This document shows, piece after piece, positions 45,466 through 54,718 of a stretch of DNA of 64,000 nt. A program made the position numbers and the translations under genes. Position 1 is the stretch's first letter; each line of letters opens with the position of its first letter. This DNA is from SAR324 cluster bacterium. GTDB taxonomy: Bacteria; SAR324; NAC60-12. The notes below the pieces were generated by a model. That model was not told where the DNA came from. It did not search any database and saw only the letters and a program-made list of their open reading frames with translations. The stretch spans positions 49,509 to 113,508 of the forward strand of contig JADFZZ010000011.1 of NCBI GenBank assembly GCA_015232315.1. Direction: 5' to 3'.

Positions 45466-46308
45466 TTATGATATTTCAGGGTTCATGTGGTTCTGTCTGT
45501 GTGATGATAACAGTGTTCTGGCGATCATTTCCACATCATGAATTGCTTTGGCTGCCTGATCATGTTCCCGTGAATTGGTTTTTACTGTACGGGCATATTC
45601 ATGAAGTGTTCGGCTGGCCCATGAGTAGTTTTCATAAACACTTCGTAGTGGCAAGTAATATTTCAGACATTCGACAGTGTGGGGAAGTATTTTTTCAAAT
45701 TCAGCATGCAACAGTTGTGGATTGGTGTTGGGATGCACAAAGGTCGGAATGATCAGAAACCGGGTGGCGTCGCCTGAGGAATTGCACGATTGTCGCAGGA
45801 TCAATGGCTGTAAATGTTTGGCAAAACTCTGAAAGTCCGGAGCACTGTAACGCATGGGGACCACTATCTTGTCACTGACGGCCATAGCAAACTGGGTTGC
45901 GAATTTTGCGGTGGATTCACCGGGCAAGTCCAGGATCAATAATCCATATTCCTGTTTCAACGCATGGATCTCACGCTCCATTTCAGCCTGATCCAAGGTC
46001 AGCAACTGGAATACACAGATGCGGTTTTGCTGACGCAATTCCTGCGGTCGCTGATCATACCAGTCTTTGAGAGTTCCCTGAGGATCCAGTTCAACCAGAG
46101 CGATAGACTGGAACTGTTCCTGAAAGGTTCGCGAATAAGCCAGACAGCGTGCCAGCGTGCTTTTGCCTGTTCCGCCTTTGGTTTGAACCAGCGAAATAAT
46201 GGTGCTGTGCCCCTGTGGATTGCCGGGATTTTTCAAAGTTGCAGGCGAAACACCCGTTTTCTGCATCCAGGATAACCGGTTTTCTGATGAAGAAATATTC
46301 TCGGACAT
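45466..46308 (-). CDS. ParA/MinD-type ATPase, no ParB partner
   Basis: 280 residues. The deviant Walker A QTKGGTGKSTLA has both the signature and P-loop Lys; ALVELDPQGTLKDW is the A' motif and LLILDLPGES the Walker B. These P-loop ATPases dimerise on ATP and position DNA, protein clusters or envelope machines. There is no parB, plasmid replication gene or parS-like site nearby, so chromosome partition is unlikely. Its neighbours are a cytoplasmic hybrid kinase downstream and the adenylate cyclase fusion upstream. An attractive inference is spatial positioning of that kinase. Confidence 0.85.
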   Translation of the reverse strand: MSENISSSENRLSWMQKTGVSPATLKNPGNPQGHSTIISLVQTKGGTGKSTLARCLAYSRTFQEQFQSIALVELDPQGTLKDWYDQRPQELRQQNRICVFQLLTLDQAEMEREIHALKQEYGLLILDLPGESTAKFATQFAMAVSDKIVVPMRYSAPDFQSFAKHLQPLILRQSCNSSGDATRFLIIPTFVHPNTNPQLLHAEFEKILPHTVECLKYYLPLRSVYENYSWASRTLHEYARTVKTNSREHDQAAKAIHDVEMIARTLLSSHRQNHMNPEIS

Positions 46309-46326
46309 AAAAACCCTGTTAAAAAT

Positions 46327-46567
46327 GATATTCGGGCGACCGGCGGGTCGCCCCTACGTATTTTGTTTGGGCAAATCCTGATATTCGGGCGACCGGCGGG
46401 TCGCCCCTACGTATTTTGTTTGGGTACATCCTGATATTCGGGCGACCGGCGGGTCGCCCCTACGTATTTTGTTTGGGTACATCCTGATATTCGGGCGACC
46501 GGCGGGTCGCCCCTGCGTATTTTGTTTGGGTACATCCTTGATGTAGGGGCGACCGGCGGGTCGCCCT
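46327..46567. repeat. Tandem array of a 53-bp unit with a GC-rich palindrome, four copies plus a partial fifth
   Basis: Units start at 46327, 46380, 46433 and 46486; a partial palindrome follows at 46540-46566. Each holds GGGCGACC-GGCG-GGTCGCCC, a perfect eight-base stem with a four-base loop, then a spacer around TACGTATTTTGTTTGGG. Units differ by only a few bases. The array fills the gap between the adenylate cyclase fusion and the ParA-type gene and would fold into serial hairpins in that transcript. Confidence 0.92.
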
Positions 46568-46572
46568 GTATG

Positions 46573-49500
46573 TTATTTGGTTTGAAATTCAAAAATTCCA
46601 TTGTTGAACACCAGTTCCCCATGCTTGAGGCACTGATCGCAACGTTCGAGATAGATGGAGGTGGCTTTATCCTTGTTGTCTTCCGCATGACAGGACAGAA
46701 ACAGTTCCCTGGCTTCCTTGAATTCCCGCAGATAAAAATGGGAAATCGCCGTTTCAAACCGTTTGAGGGTGGCCTGTTTACGCTCCTGAACTTCTGGCAG
46801 TGCCGCATCAAACACATCAAACACACTCACCGCGATGTTTTTCCCCTTCACACGAACCTTGTCAATGATGCGAACCATATACACAGAGGGATTTTTCAAA
46901 CGTGAAAACGTGTATTCGCTGATCAGCAGGGAGGCTCCATAGGTTTTGGTCAGATTTTCCAGTCTTGCCGCCAGATTGACCGCATCGCTGATGACCGTTC
47001 CATCCATCCGTTTTTTCCCGCCAACGGTTCCCAGCATGAGTCGGCCTGTGTTGAGGCCTATGCCGATGCGGATCGGTGGTTGCCCTGTGCGGTTGCGAAG
47101 ATGATTGAGCAAAACCAGTTTTCTGAGCATGGCGTTTGCGCCTCTGACCGCATCGTCAGCATTGGTTGGAAACAGAGCCATGATGGCGTCTCCAATATAT
47201 TTATCAATGAAGCCTGAATGTTCCCTGATCACAGGTTCCATCTGCCCTAGAAACAGATTGATAAAATCAAAATTTTCACGGGGTGTCATTCGCTCAGAAA
47301 GCGAGGTGAAATCACGTATGTCAGAAAACAGAATGCTCATTTCTTTTTCAACCTGATCTCCCAGCTCCACATCAACAATGCTTTCCTTGCCAAGAACATT
47401 GAGAAATTCATCCGGCACAAACCGGCTGTAAGCCTGAGTGAGGCGCATCTGATGACTGAGCGAATCCTGCACCGTTTTGTAAAGTCGGGCGTTTTCCAGG
47501 GAGATGGCAATCTGTGCCGAGATCCAACGCAGCATTTTCAGTCTGTTTTCATGAAAGACTCCCGCAACCAGATTATTTTCCAGATACAGAACACCTGTCA
47601 GGCTCCCCTGATACAACAACGGCAGGCACAAAACAGACTGAACCTTGTTTGCCAGCACATATTCGTGATCGGTGAAGGAGCCATGGTTGGTGGCATGATC
47701 CAGCACTACGGGGGTGCGGGTCTGAATCACATGATCCACCACGGTTGAGGGAAATGGATTCTGACTGGACTGGTGGTCGTAACGTGTCTGCATCTGTGAC
47801 ACATGGACCTGATTCTGTTCCAGCACACCTCTGGAAACAATCTGCCACTCACCATCCATGTTCAGCAAAAGAGCACCTTGTTGGGCGCCAGCGTTTTCAA
47901 TCATGATGGCCATCATTTTCTGGAGCAGAACATGCAGATTGATTTCTCCGGACAAGACCTGTGTCACTTTCATGACAGACACCAGATCGAGCGATTCCAT
48001 GGATTGGTTTTCTTCAGCGGATTGAGGTGCGGCTCTCCCGAGAGTGAGCAGATCAGGATAAGTGTTTCGCAAATGAGTGACTTTGGCGGATGCGCCCCAT
48101 TTTTCAAAGCCGTAGCGTGCTTCCTGCAAATAAATTCTGGCAATTTTTTCATTGCCGTTTTTCAGATAAAACCGGGCGGCCCTTTCATTGGCAACAGCCG
48201 CATCCTGAAGATACTGATGCGTGGTGGCTGTTTCAATGGCCTCATCATAAAGTTCCATCGCTTTTTTGTTTTTTCCGGCAACAGCGGCCCGTTCGGCTTC
48301 AACCAGCAGATAACGATGCATGAAATTCTGAGGGGCATGATCGGCCCATTTTTTGAGCTTCCGCTGATTGGATGGCACATAATGCAGCAGATGCATTCTG
48401 GGGGTGGCGCTGTTGGACAAGCCGTCAGCATAGACTGCCAGTTTTATCAGGGAATCGATCATGTAAAAAATTGGAATGGTATGAATTGAAACCCCGGACT
48501 CCAGATATTTCTTGGTTTGTTTGCACCATTCCAGTGCTTCGGCATGATGTCCGAACATATACGCGAGGACGAGTTTGTTGATGTAGACAATACTCAACGC
48601 GACATGATTGTGTATTTTCTCGTAGTAGGAAATCATCGTTTCTTCGTTGAAGTGATCTCCTGTCAGCATCCAGGGCGTGGTGTGATTGGTGAGCAGATTC
48701 GAGACAGCCTGCATGCCAATCTGATGAAATTGCAGAATAGTATCTTGCCGGATCTGACGCAGGGAATCCGCATAACGTTTCATTTCCTGTTCCAGCGTGT
48801 TCAGTTCTTTTCCCGCCAGATAGGCATGAACGCAGTAACTCATGGCCGCCAGTGCCGCATATTCAAAATTTCCGGTTTCTATGCCAAGTTGCCAGGCTTC
48901 CAGCAAGGGTGCCATGGTATCCCGCACATGCTGTTTCCAGGGCACAATACAGGTGTTGACAATAAACAGAATGCCGGGTCTGATTTCCGCCGAAGGGAAT
49001 TGATCCATGAGGTTCAAGGCCAATTGGCCAAATTCATAGCCAGAGTTGATTTCCCCCAGCGGACCACACAGAATCATACCATACGCCGCATAACCATAGG
49101 CCGACAACGGCGTATTTCCATAAATGATGGAGGAACACACCCGATCAAACACCAACAGGGGCAACAATTCCGGCGCGGCCACAAACGCCGCAAACGCAAG
49201 CTTTGAACCAATACGGGCCGCCGCCAGTTTATGCGGATCGGTTGTTTCTGGAAGGTTCAGAAGTTCCCCGGTCGTTTTCCCGGCAAGAATCCGTTTGGTT
49301 CTCATGAAAGCATTCACCACATGGATTTTTTTTGGATGTTCAGGCAGTTTTATTTCCAACCTTGCCAGAATCAGAAGAGCCGAGGTAATGGCTTCTTTCA
49401 TTTTATTTTGTGAAACATACGACTGGATACGAATTTCATAAGCTCTGACCTCATCCAGCAGATTTCGGGCATGATCGATAATCTGGTCTGTCAACCATTC

Positions 49501-51957
49501 CTCACGGGAAAAATCATGATTGGACGCGGCAATCTCCGCGGTTTCTTCATAAAGCCCCAGCGTCAGGGAATAATGTGTTTCCCAGCATCCGGGTTCCAGC
49601 ATTTCCAGCCCGATCTGAAAATAATTGTTCTGTGGCTGAAGCGACGCGGCAAATTTCATTTTCTGCCCTGACTGCCAGTTGAGTTCCGCCAGACGTAATT
49701 TTTGCGCACTGTCACTGATGAGCGCACGCCCGAGATTCAGGTGATTGACCACATCAAACAGTTCATCGCCCGGTTCCTTGAGATTCATATTTTCCAGAAG
49801 CCACCAGCCGATTTCCAGATGAATCTGTTTCCGTACAGAATCTGTCAGCATGGCATAAACCATTTCCCTGATCCGGGGATGCGTAAACTGATATTCGGCA
49901 TGGAAGGAGACACTTGAAACGGAATCTCCGCGAAAACCTTCCCATGAGCGTGATTCTCCCAGTTCCTTGAAGGCATGCACCACAGGCAAAAGCAATTCTT
50001 CCTGTGTCATTTCTTTCAGTACCGCCCGCAAGGTTTCAGGTGGTTCATGACTGATCACTTCCAGCAGGCCAAAATCAAAATGGTCGCCGATGCATGAAAT
50101 CCGTTGCAAAATCCGTCGGGATGATTCGGGAAGCTTATGAACTTTCTGGAGCAGAAACTCCATGATGTTTTCTGTCACCGGATGCCGTCTCAACAGTTCC
50201 GGATCCCAGGACCACTGTTTCAGTTTCTGATCAAAAAATATGATTTTTTCTTCATGCAGATTTTGCAGAAACTGTTTCAGAAAAAACGGGTTTCCTCCTG
50301 TTTTCTGATAACAGATGGCTGTAAGCGGTTGGATGTTCTGAGAGGTGGAACTGAGCATATCCCGAATCATTTTTCCGGTTTGTTCCTTGTCCAGCAGTGG
50401 TAATACCAAACGCGTGATCGCACCTTCACGTGAAGAAATTTTTTCAGAAAATTGCGCAAACACAGAATCTTCCGAAGGTTCCGGCTGGCAATAGGTCAGC
50501 ACAACCAGCAGATGCTGGAGCAACGGATTCCGGACCAGTTGCAGAAGCAACCTGAGTGACGCACCGTCCGCATAGTGGGCATCATCCAGAAACAGGACCA
50601 GTGGATTTTCCTTACGGCAGAAGGTCTGAATGAAATTAAGCATGACCCACATGAATCGATTGGCCGATTCACGAGCTGGCATTTCAGGCACATCAGGCTG
50701 GGGCCCCAGCAGTGTCGCCAGTTCGGGAATCACCTCCATCAGGAGCTGTGCATTGGGGCGCAGTGCTTTGTTGAGGCGTTGTTTCCAGCGAATCACACTG
50801 TCTTCATTTTGTGAATTCAACTGCCGGATCAACTCCTGAAATCCGTTCAAAATTCCGGCATAGGGGATGTGATGCCTGAGCGAATCAAATTTAATTCTGA
50901 CACTGAGGCAATGCTGTTCCATGGAGTGCCGTTCCAGTGTGTCCAGCAGACTGGTTTTTCCAAGTCCCGGTGGACCTTCCAGCAAGATAGTTTCAAAGGC
51001 TCCCTGAACCACCCGTGTGAGTGCGTCTGACAGAGTGGCTTCTTCACGTTCCCGGCCATAAAAGGGTTGCGTCTGTCTGAGTTGTTCGGAAAGGTCATGA
51101 ATTCCGGGTTCAAACGACACCAGGATTCCATGCTGTTCCAGAGATTCCAGACACTGATTCAGATCGGACAGCAGTCCGGAGGCTGTCTGGTAGCGACGGT
51201 CCGGAGATTTTTCAAGCAGTTTGAGGATAATGGCAGACAAAACTTCAGGAATATTATGATTCAACTGTTGTGGGGATGGTGGCACCTGAGCCAGATGGCA
51301 ATGCACCAGTTCGAGAGGGTCGCTGGTTAAAAAAGGGACTCTGCCTGTAGCAAGATGATACAGGACCATTCCCAGCGAATAAAGGTCTGTGCGGTGATCA
51401 ATGCTTTGATTCACACGCCCGGTCTGTTCCGGTGAAATATACACCAGCGAACCTTCCAACTGATTGGGATTGAGCATTGAGGCAACTTCCCGTGACAACT
51501 GGCTTGCCAACCCAAAATCAATCAGACGGATTTCTCCTGTCTCAGATTTCCAGAGGATGTTTGACGGTTGGATATCCTTGTGGATCAACCGACGACGGTG
51601 CAACCGGTCGAGCGTCTCCGCAATACGCGCGCCAATGTTCAGCAGAGCGGAAAGATCCTGACGAGGCCTGTTCAGAAGATCGGCCAGAGAAATCCCGCCG
51701 AAGTCTTCAAAAACAATCATCCAGGTGTTGTTGACAGGCTCCAGCCCAAAAACCTGAATGACACCTTCCATCTGGTTTTTAGCCAGCAGGTCATAACCAT
51801 TTTTGAAGCGTGCCACCGCGTCAGCCGAAGGATGTTCCCCCTTGAGTCGCTTGAGAATCACACTGAGGCTGTCTTGTTTTCTGACAGCGCGAAAGACTTC
51901 AGAATGACTGCTTTCGTTGATCAGTTCGTGAATCTCATAATCCGGATGAACAAACAT
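46573..51957 (-). CDS. Giant fusion: Ser/Thr kinase, AAA-type ATPase, helical repeats, GAF, class III adenylate cyclase
   Basis: 1794 residues. The kinase domain (1-275) has K36, HKDIQPSN, IDFGLAS and YISPEQTG. The STAND/AAA-type ATPase begins near 298 (YGRE, Walker A GPPGLGKTS, Walker B LVLFLDDAHYAD). A long TPR-like region leads to a GAF domain (about 1365-1530). The C-terminal cyclase has SILFSDIRDFTSLSERM and KYIGDAIMALF with both metal Asp residues, the Lys of FIDKYIGD plus Thr of DGTVISDAVNLAARLE (the bacterial adenylate-specific pair), and the transition-state Asn/Arg. It predicts cAMP production gated by kinase, ATPase and GAF inputs. The first 1500 or so residues parallel the fusion at 6949-12996, whose output is a SpoIIE phosphatase instead. 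Confidence 0.93.
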   Translation of the reverse strand: MFVHPDYEIHELINESSHSEVFRAVRKQDSLSVILKRLKGEHPSADAVARFKNGYDLLAKNQMEGVIQVFGLEPVNNTWMIVFEDFGGISLADLLNRPRQDLSALLNIGARIAETLDRLHRRRLIHKDIQPSNILWKSETGEIRLIDFGLASQLSREVASMLNPNQLEGSLVYISPEQTGRVNQSIDHRTDLYSLGMVLYHLATGRVPFLTSDPLELVHCHLAQVPPSPQQLNHNIPEVLSAIILKLLEKSPDRRYQTASGLLSDLNQCLESLEQHGILVSFEPGIHDLSEQLRQTQPFYGREREEATLSDALTRVVQGAFETILLEGPPGLGKTSLLDTLERHSMEQHCLSVRIKFDSLRHHIPYAGILNGFQELIRQLNSQNEDSVIRWKQRLNKALRPNAQLLMEVIPELATLLGPQPDVPEMPARESANRFMWVMLNFIQTFCRKENPLVLFLDDAHYADGASLRLLLQLVRNPLLQHLLVVLTYCQPEPSEDSVFAQFSEKISSREGAITRLVLPLLDKEQTGKMIRDMLSSTSQNIQPLTAICYQKTGGNPFFLKQFLQNLHEEKIIFFDQKLKQWSWDPELLRRHPVTENIMEFLLQKVHKLPESSRRILQRISCIGDHFDFGLLEVISHEPPETLRAVLKEMTQEELLLPVVHAFKELGESRSWEGFRGDSVSSVSFHAEYQFTHPRIREMVYAMLTDSVRKQIHLEIGWWLLENMNLKEPGDELFDVVNHLNLGRALISDSAQKLRLAELNWQSGQKMKFAASLQPQNNYFQIGLEMLEPGCWETHYSLTLGLYEETAEIAASNHDFSREEWLTDQIIDHARNLLDEVRAYEIRIQSYVSQNKMKEAITSALLILARLEIKLPEHPKKIHVVNAFMRTKRILAGKTTGELLNLPETTDPHKLAAARIGSKLAFAAFVAAPELLPLLVFDRVCSSIIYGNTPLSAYGYAAYGMILCGPLGEINSGYEFGQLALNLMDQFPSAEIRPGILFIVNTCIVPWKQHVRDTMAPLLEAWQLGIETGNFEYAALAAMSYCVHAYLAGKELNTLEQEMKRYADSLRQIRQDTILQFHQIGMQAVSNLLTNHTTPWMLTGDHFNEETMISYYEKIHNHVALSIVYINKLVLAYMFGHHAEALEWCKQTKKYLESGVSIHTIPIFYMIDSLIKLAVYADGLSNSATPRMHLLHYVPSNQRKLKKWADHAPQNFMHRYLLVEAERAAVAGKNKKAMELYDEAIETATTHQYLQDAAVANERAARFYLKNGNEKIARIYLQEARYGFEKWGASAKVTHLRNTYPDLLTLGRAAPQSAEENQSMESLDLVSVMKVTQVLSGEINLHVLLQKMMAIMIENAGAQQGALLLNMDGEWQIVSRGVLEQNQVHVSQMQTRYDHQSSQNPFPSTVVDHVIQTRTPVVLDHATNHGSFTDHEYVLANKVQSVLCLPLLYQGSLTGVLYLENNLVAGVFHENRLKMLRWISAQIAISLENARLYKTVQDSLSHQMRLTQAYSRFVPDEFLNVLGKESIVDVELGDQVEKEMSILFSDIRDFTSLSERMTPRENFDFINLFLGQMEPVIREHSGFIDKYIGDAIMALFPTNADDAVRGANAMLRKLVLLNHLRNRTGQPPIRIGIGLNTGRLMLGTVGGKKRMDGTVISDAVNLAARLENLTKTYGASLLISEYTFSRLKNPSVYMVRIIDKVRVKGKNIAVSVFDVFDAALPEVQERKQATLKRFETAISHFYLREFKEARELFLSCHAEDNKDKATSIYLERCDQCLKHGELVFNNGIFEFQTK

Positions 51958-52251
51958 AGAAAAATAACTCTGGAGGACGAATTCAATTACAATTTAGGCT
52001 CGTAGCATGAGTTGTGGCCAGTTTCTCATAATCATGTAACAAATATTAAAAGATAGGCAAGGAACACAATGGAATAAATTTGAGTATGATTTTTTTGAAG
52101 TCCTGTAAGAGTTTGGCGGTATTTAATTGTTAGCAAAAAGTTTGGAAAAAATTATTTTTCGATTGCCTTTATACTTCGATTTGTTTATCTGGATGGTGGT
52201 TTCACACCACTGAACATCCATCCAATCGTACAATATAAGTTAAAGGGAATT
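51958..52251. other. AT-rich divergent gap upstream of the cyclase fusion
   Basis: About 290 bases between divergent genes. It must contain promoters for both, and TATACT near 52170 could be a -10 for the plus strand without a matching -35. A small hairpin (GTGGT / ACCAC around 52196-52210) is present. No ORF or repeat is evident. Confidence 0.35.
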
Positions 52252-52524
52252 ATGGAACATACAGGAAATTTACTGGATGATCTAGACACGATAGTACAGA
52301 TGCACGAAGCCCGTGAGGCGGCAGGAAGCAAACCCTTGCGGAAGATGAGACAGGCGTTGATTTTGTTTGTAGTCACTTTGGTTTTTGCTGGTGGCTTCAG
52401 CTTCAATACTTTTGCCAATAGCTTGAGTCATGGCCTTGAGCAAATGGAAAAAGTGCTGGATCACTGGGTGGTTTACAAACAGGAGCTTGAACAAAAAATT
52501 GAAAAATATTCCAAACGATCCTGA
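52252..52524 (+). CDS. Small single-pass membrane protein, unknown function
   Basis: 90 residues with one transmembrane helix (ALILFVVTLVFAGGFSFNTF, about 35-54), a basic segment before it (KPLRKMR), favouring a cytoplasmic N-terminus, and a C-terminal helix with coiled-coil character (LEQMEKVLDHWVVYKQELEQ). AAAGGGA precedes the ATG. A rho-independent terminator follows its stop, so it is a complete single-gene unit. No family is recognised. It is convergent with trkH. Confidence 0.72.
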   Translation: MEHTGNLLDDLDTIVQMHEAREAAGSKPLRKMRQALILFVVTLVFAGGFSFNTFANSLSHGLEQMEKVLDHWVVYKQELEQKIEKYSKRS

Positions 52525-52556
52525 TTTTTTGTCTTCTGGAAAAAAGACTGGATTTG

Positions 52557-52593
52557 CGGAGATACCACCTCTGTTGGGATCTCCGTTTTTTTT
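52557..52593 (+). terminator. Rho-independent terminator after the small membrane protein gene
   Basis: Stem CGGAGAT / ATCTCCG (52557-52563 and 52579-52585) with a further two pairs across a mismatch, followed by eight T on the plus strand. It lies just before the convergent trkH stop. The minus strand has no T-tract. Confidence 0.88.
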
Positions 52594-52594
52594 G

Positions 52595-54055
52595 CTAAAA
52601 GGAGGAACCCTGCCGTTTCCAGAAGGGGGGGTGAAGCAATAGCATAAACGGAATGATTTCAAGACGTCCCAACAGCATCCAACCACCCATAATCCATTTC
52701 CCAAAACTCGAGACTTCATTCTGTGACAAAAACGGACCGGCCTCATTGAAACCAACACCAAGATTCCACAGGGATGAAATGGATCTGGAAAAAGCACTGA
52801 TATAATTCATATCATCCACCCAGGATAACAACATTCCACCAACCACTACCAGAAACAGGTGCGCCGCCACAAATCCCAGAATATTGTATAAAAGTTCTGA
52901 ATCCAGAGTTTTTCCTCCGGTGCGGATAGGCGCAATAGCCAAAGGTTGTAGCACTCTTTTCCCTGTGGAAAGCAGATATTGCAAGAGAATCACCATATGA
53001 ATAATCCTGATTCCGCTTCCGGTAGACCCCAGACAACGACCGGTAAACATCGCCAGAAACAAAAGCGCTTGAACATTTTGCGGCCATAACTGGTAGTCTT
53101 GGGTGACATAGCCTGTGGAGGTCATGATTGAGACTGTCTGAAAAGACGCGGCTCTGATCCCTGACTCCAGGGAAAACCCGTCGGTGTTGAGCAAAACCAG
53201 TGTGACAATGAGGCTCATTCCACCCAAAATACCCAGATACCAGTATAATTCTGAACATTGTCCGATTTTAATAAAATTTTTCTGAACCAATGATGTGTAT
53301 AGCAAAAAATTGCCTCCACCAAGTATCATGAAGACAGTGATAATCCACTGAATGGCCGGACTAAAATTTTTGACACTTTCTTGTTTTAAGGGAGAACCAG
53401 TGGTAGACAACGTTCCGAATGCATGACCGATGGCGTCAAGCAGTTCCATTCCAGCAAGCCATAACAGGAAAAACTCTAGTAACACAAGGCCGACATAAAT
53501 GATCCAGAGCAGAACGAGATTTTTGATCAGATCAGGTGACAACCTGAACATGGTGTGGCTACGGATACTGGAATCGGGTTTATAGATGGAAAGATCGGGC
53601 ATGATGCCCAATGCCGGCATAAACAGCAGAAACATGCTCAAGACCATGCCACCGCCAAGGAATTGAAGAAAACCGCGCCAGAAGCTGAGTCCGGGAGTCA
53701 AGGATTCAGGATTTGTGATGGTGAAACCAGTCGTTGTAACCGCGGAAATGCTTTCAAACCATGCATTGGTGAAAGAAAAATTTCCAAGAAAAAGAAACGG
53801 CAAGGATGAAAATCCCACAACGGTCAACCATGACAGAATCAAGCTGAGATTGGCTTCACGAAAACTCATGGAATGATGTGTTTTCCCCAGTTTCCACAGA
53901 GTTCCACCCAGCAGCAATCCAAGGCTGCCACATGAGACAAATACCAGAAAACTGCCATCATGGGTCCACAAACTGACAGGCAGGGGGAGAAGCATACTGA
54001 GTCCGTTCAGAATCAAAATGCCACCCGGAATTTTAATAATCACTGAGGTATTCAT
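52595..54055 (-). CDS. trkH: TrkH-type potassium uptake channel subunit
   Basis: 486 residues, about ten to twelve hydrophobic segments. The selectivity-loop motif SAVTTTGFTI near residue 127 is typical of TrkH, and further pore loops appear as AFGTLSTTGS, SIMTSTGYVT and LWNLGVGF. Length and loop spacing match TrkH/KtrB. It imports K+ at the inner membrane and normally works with the cytoplasmic gating protein TrkA, which is not in this window. Its start lies nine bases from the divergent CbiX-like gene, so their promoters must overlap. Confidence 0.93.
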   Translation of the reverse strand: MNTSVIIKIPGGILILNGLSMLLPLPVSLWTHDGSFLVFVSCGSLGLLLGGTLWKLGKTHHSMSFREANLSLILSWLTVVGFSSLPFLFLGNFSFTNAWFESISAVTTTGFTITNPESLTPGLSFWRGFLQFLGGGMVLSMFLLFMPALGIMPDLSIYKPDSSIRSHTMFRLSPDLIKNLVLLWIIYVGLVLLEFFLLWLAGMELLDAIGHAFGTLSTTGSPLKQESVKNFSPAIQWIITVFMILGGGNFLLYTSLVQKNFIKIGQCSELYWYLGILGGMSLIVTLVLLNTDGFSLESGIRAASFQTVSIMTSTGYVTQDYQLWPQNVQALLFLAMFTGRCLGSTGSGIRIIHMVILLQYLLSTGKRVLQPLAIAPIRTGGKTLDSELLYNILGFVAAHLFLVVVGGMLLSWVDDMNYISAFSRSISSLWNLGVGFNEAGPFLSQNEVSSFGKWIMGGWMLLGRLEIIPFMLLLHPPFWKRQGSSF

Positions 54056-54064
54056 AAAGGTTTA

Positions 54065-54457
54065 ATGACGCAATTTTCAACAGATTCAAAGGAAGCCATC
54101 ATTCTGGTCGCACATGGCACCCGAAATCCCGATGATTCAAGGGTTTTGTGGCAATATCAGGAAAAACTTTCAGACGCGTTGCAGACAGCGGTCTATGTCG
54201 GCTTTGAGGAATTTCTTAGTCCGTCTACCAACGATGCTGTGGCCCACGCTGTAGCGGATGGCTATTTAAAACTCAAGGTATTACCCTATTTTCTGTTTGA
54301 AAGCTCACACATCAAACAAAAATTAACCGAAGCCTTGGAACGCCTGCGTGAAACGTGGCCTCATGTCGAAATTTCAAGGTGTGGTGCGGTGGGCTATGAT
54401 GATCGTATGGTGGAAATTTTGAAAGATCGGGCATCTGTTATGGTCATGACAAAATGA
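54065..54457 (+). CDS. Short CbiX/SirB-like chelatase domain protein
   Basis: 130 residues, a single CbiX domain like the small ancestral forms. The opening ILVAHGTRNPDDSR carries the metal-site His, and VLPYFLFESSHIKQKL holds the second conserved His region. Family members insert cobalt, iron or nickel into sirohydrochlorin, the small forms as homodimers. No tetrapyrrole or cobalamin gene is adjacent, so the metal and pathway are unassigned. GYVGFEEFL replaces the usual AFLE motif conservatively. It is divergent from trkH. Confidence 0.85.
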   Translation: MTQFSTDSKEAIILVAHGTRNPDDSRVLWQYQEKLSDALQTAVYVGFEEFLSPSTNDAVAHAVADGYLKLKVLPYFLFESSHIKQKLTEALERLRETWPHVEISRCGAVGYDDRMVEILKDRASVMVMTK

Positions 54458-54522
54458 AGGTACTTCCTGATCATTCTGGACTTTGAACATTCTGATTAAA
54501 ATTTATAAAGAACTCGACAGTG

Positions 54523-54631
54523 GTAAGTTCTCAGCTTTCAGTTCTCAGTTTTTATTAAATTTTTTGATGTTTAGGAAATTTTTAATTTCAATGACTTACA
54601 AAAAGCTGAAGGCTGATAACTGAAAACTTAC
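54523..54631. repeat. Second copy of the GTAAG/TCAG inverted-repeat element
   Basis: Ends GTAAG (54523) and CTTAC (54631) and long imperfect inverted arms built from TCAG spaced every seven bases (left) and its complement CTGA (right). It resembles the element at 37384-37502 in ends, size and arm content, but has no clean flanking duplication. The gap 54458-54718 contains nothing else I recognise. Confidence 0.55.
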
Positions 54632-54718
54632 AACTCTTGAGTAAAGAATGAGGAAACGATAATGTTCAAAGTCCAGCAACTAAGGAAGTTGTTCGATTTC
54701 GATCTGCATGGAATTCCG

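Noticed and set aside
45466..46308. Plasmid or chromosome partition locus
   Set aside because: The ParA-like ATPase has no ParB gene, parS-like site or replication gene nearby.
46407..46826. 139-codon minus-strand frame across the palindrome array
   Set aside because: It translates the 53-bp repeats and the end of the cyclase fusion in another frame; it has no ribosome-binding site and no protein-like composition.
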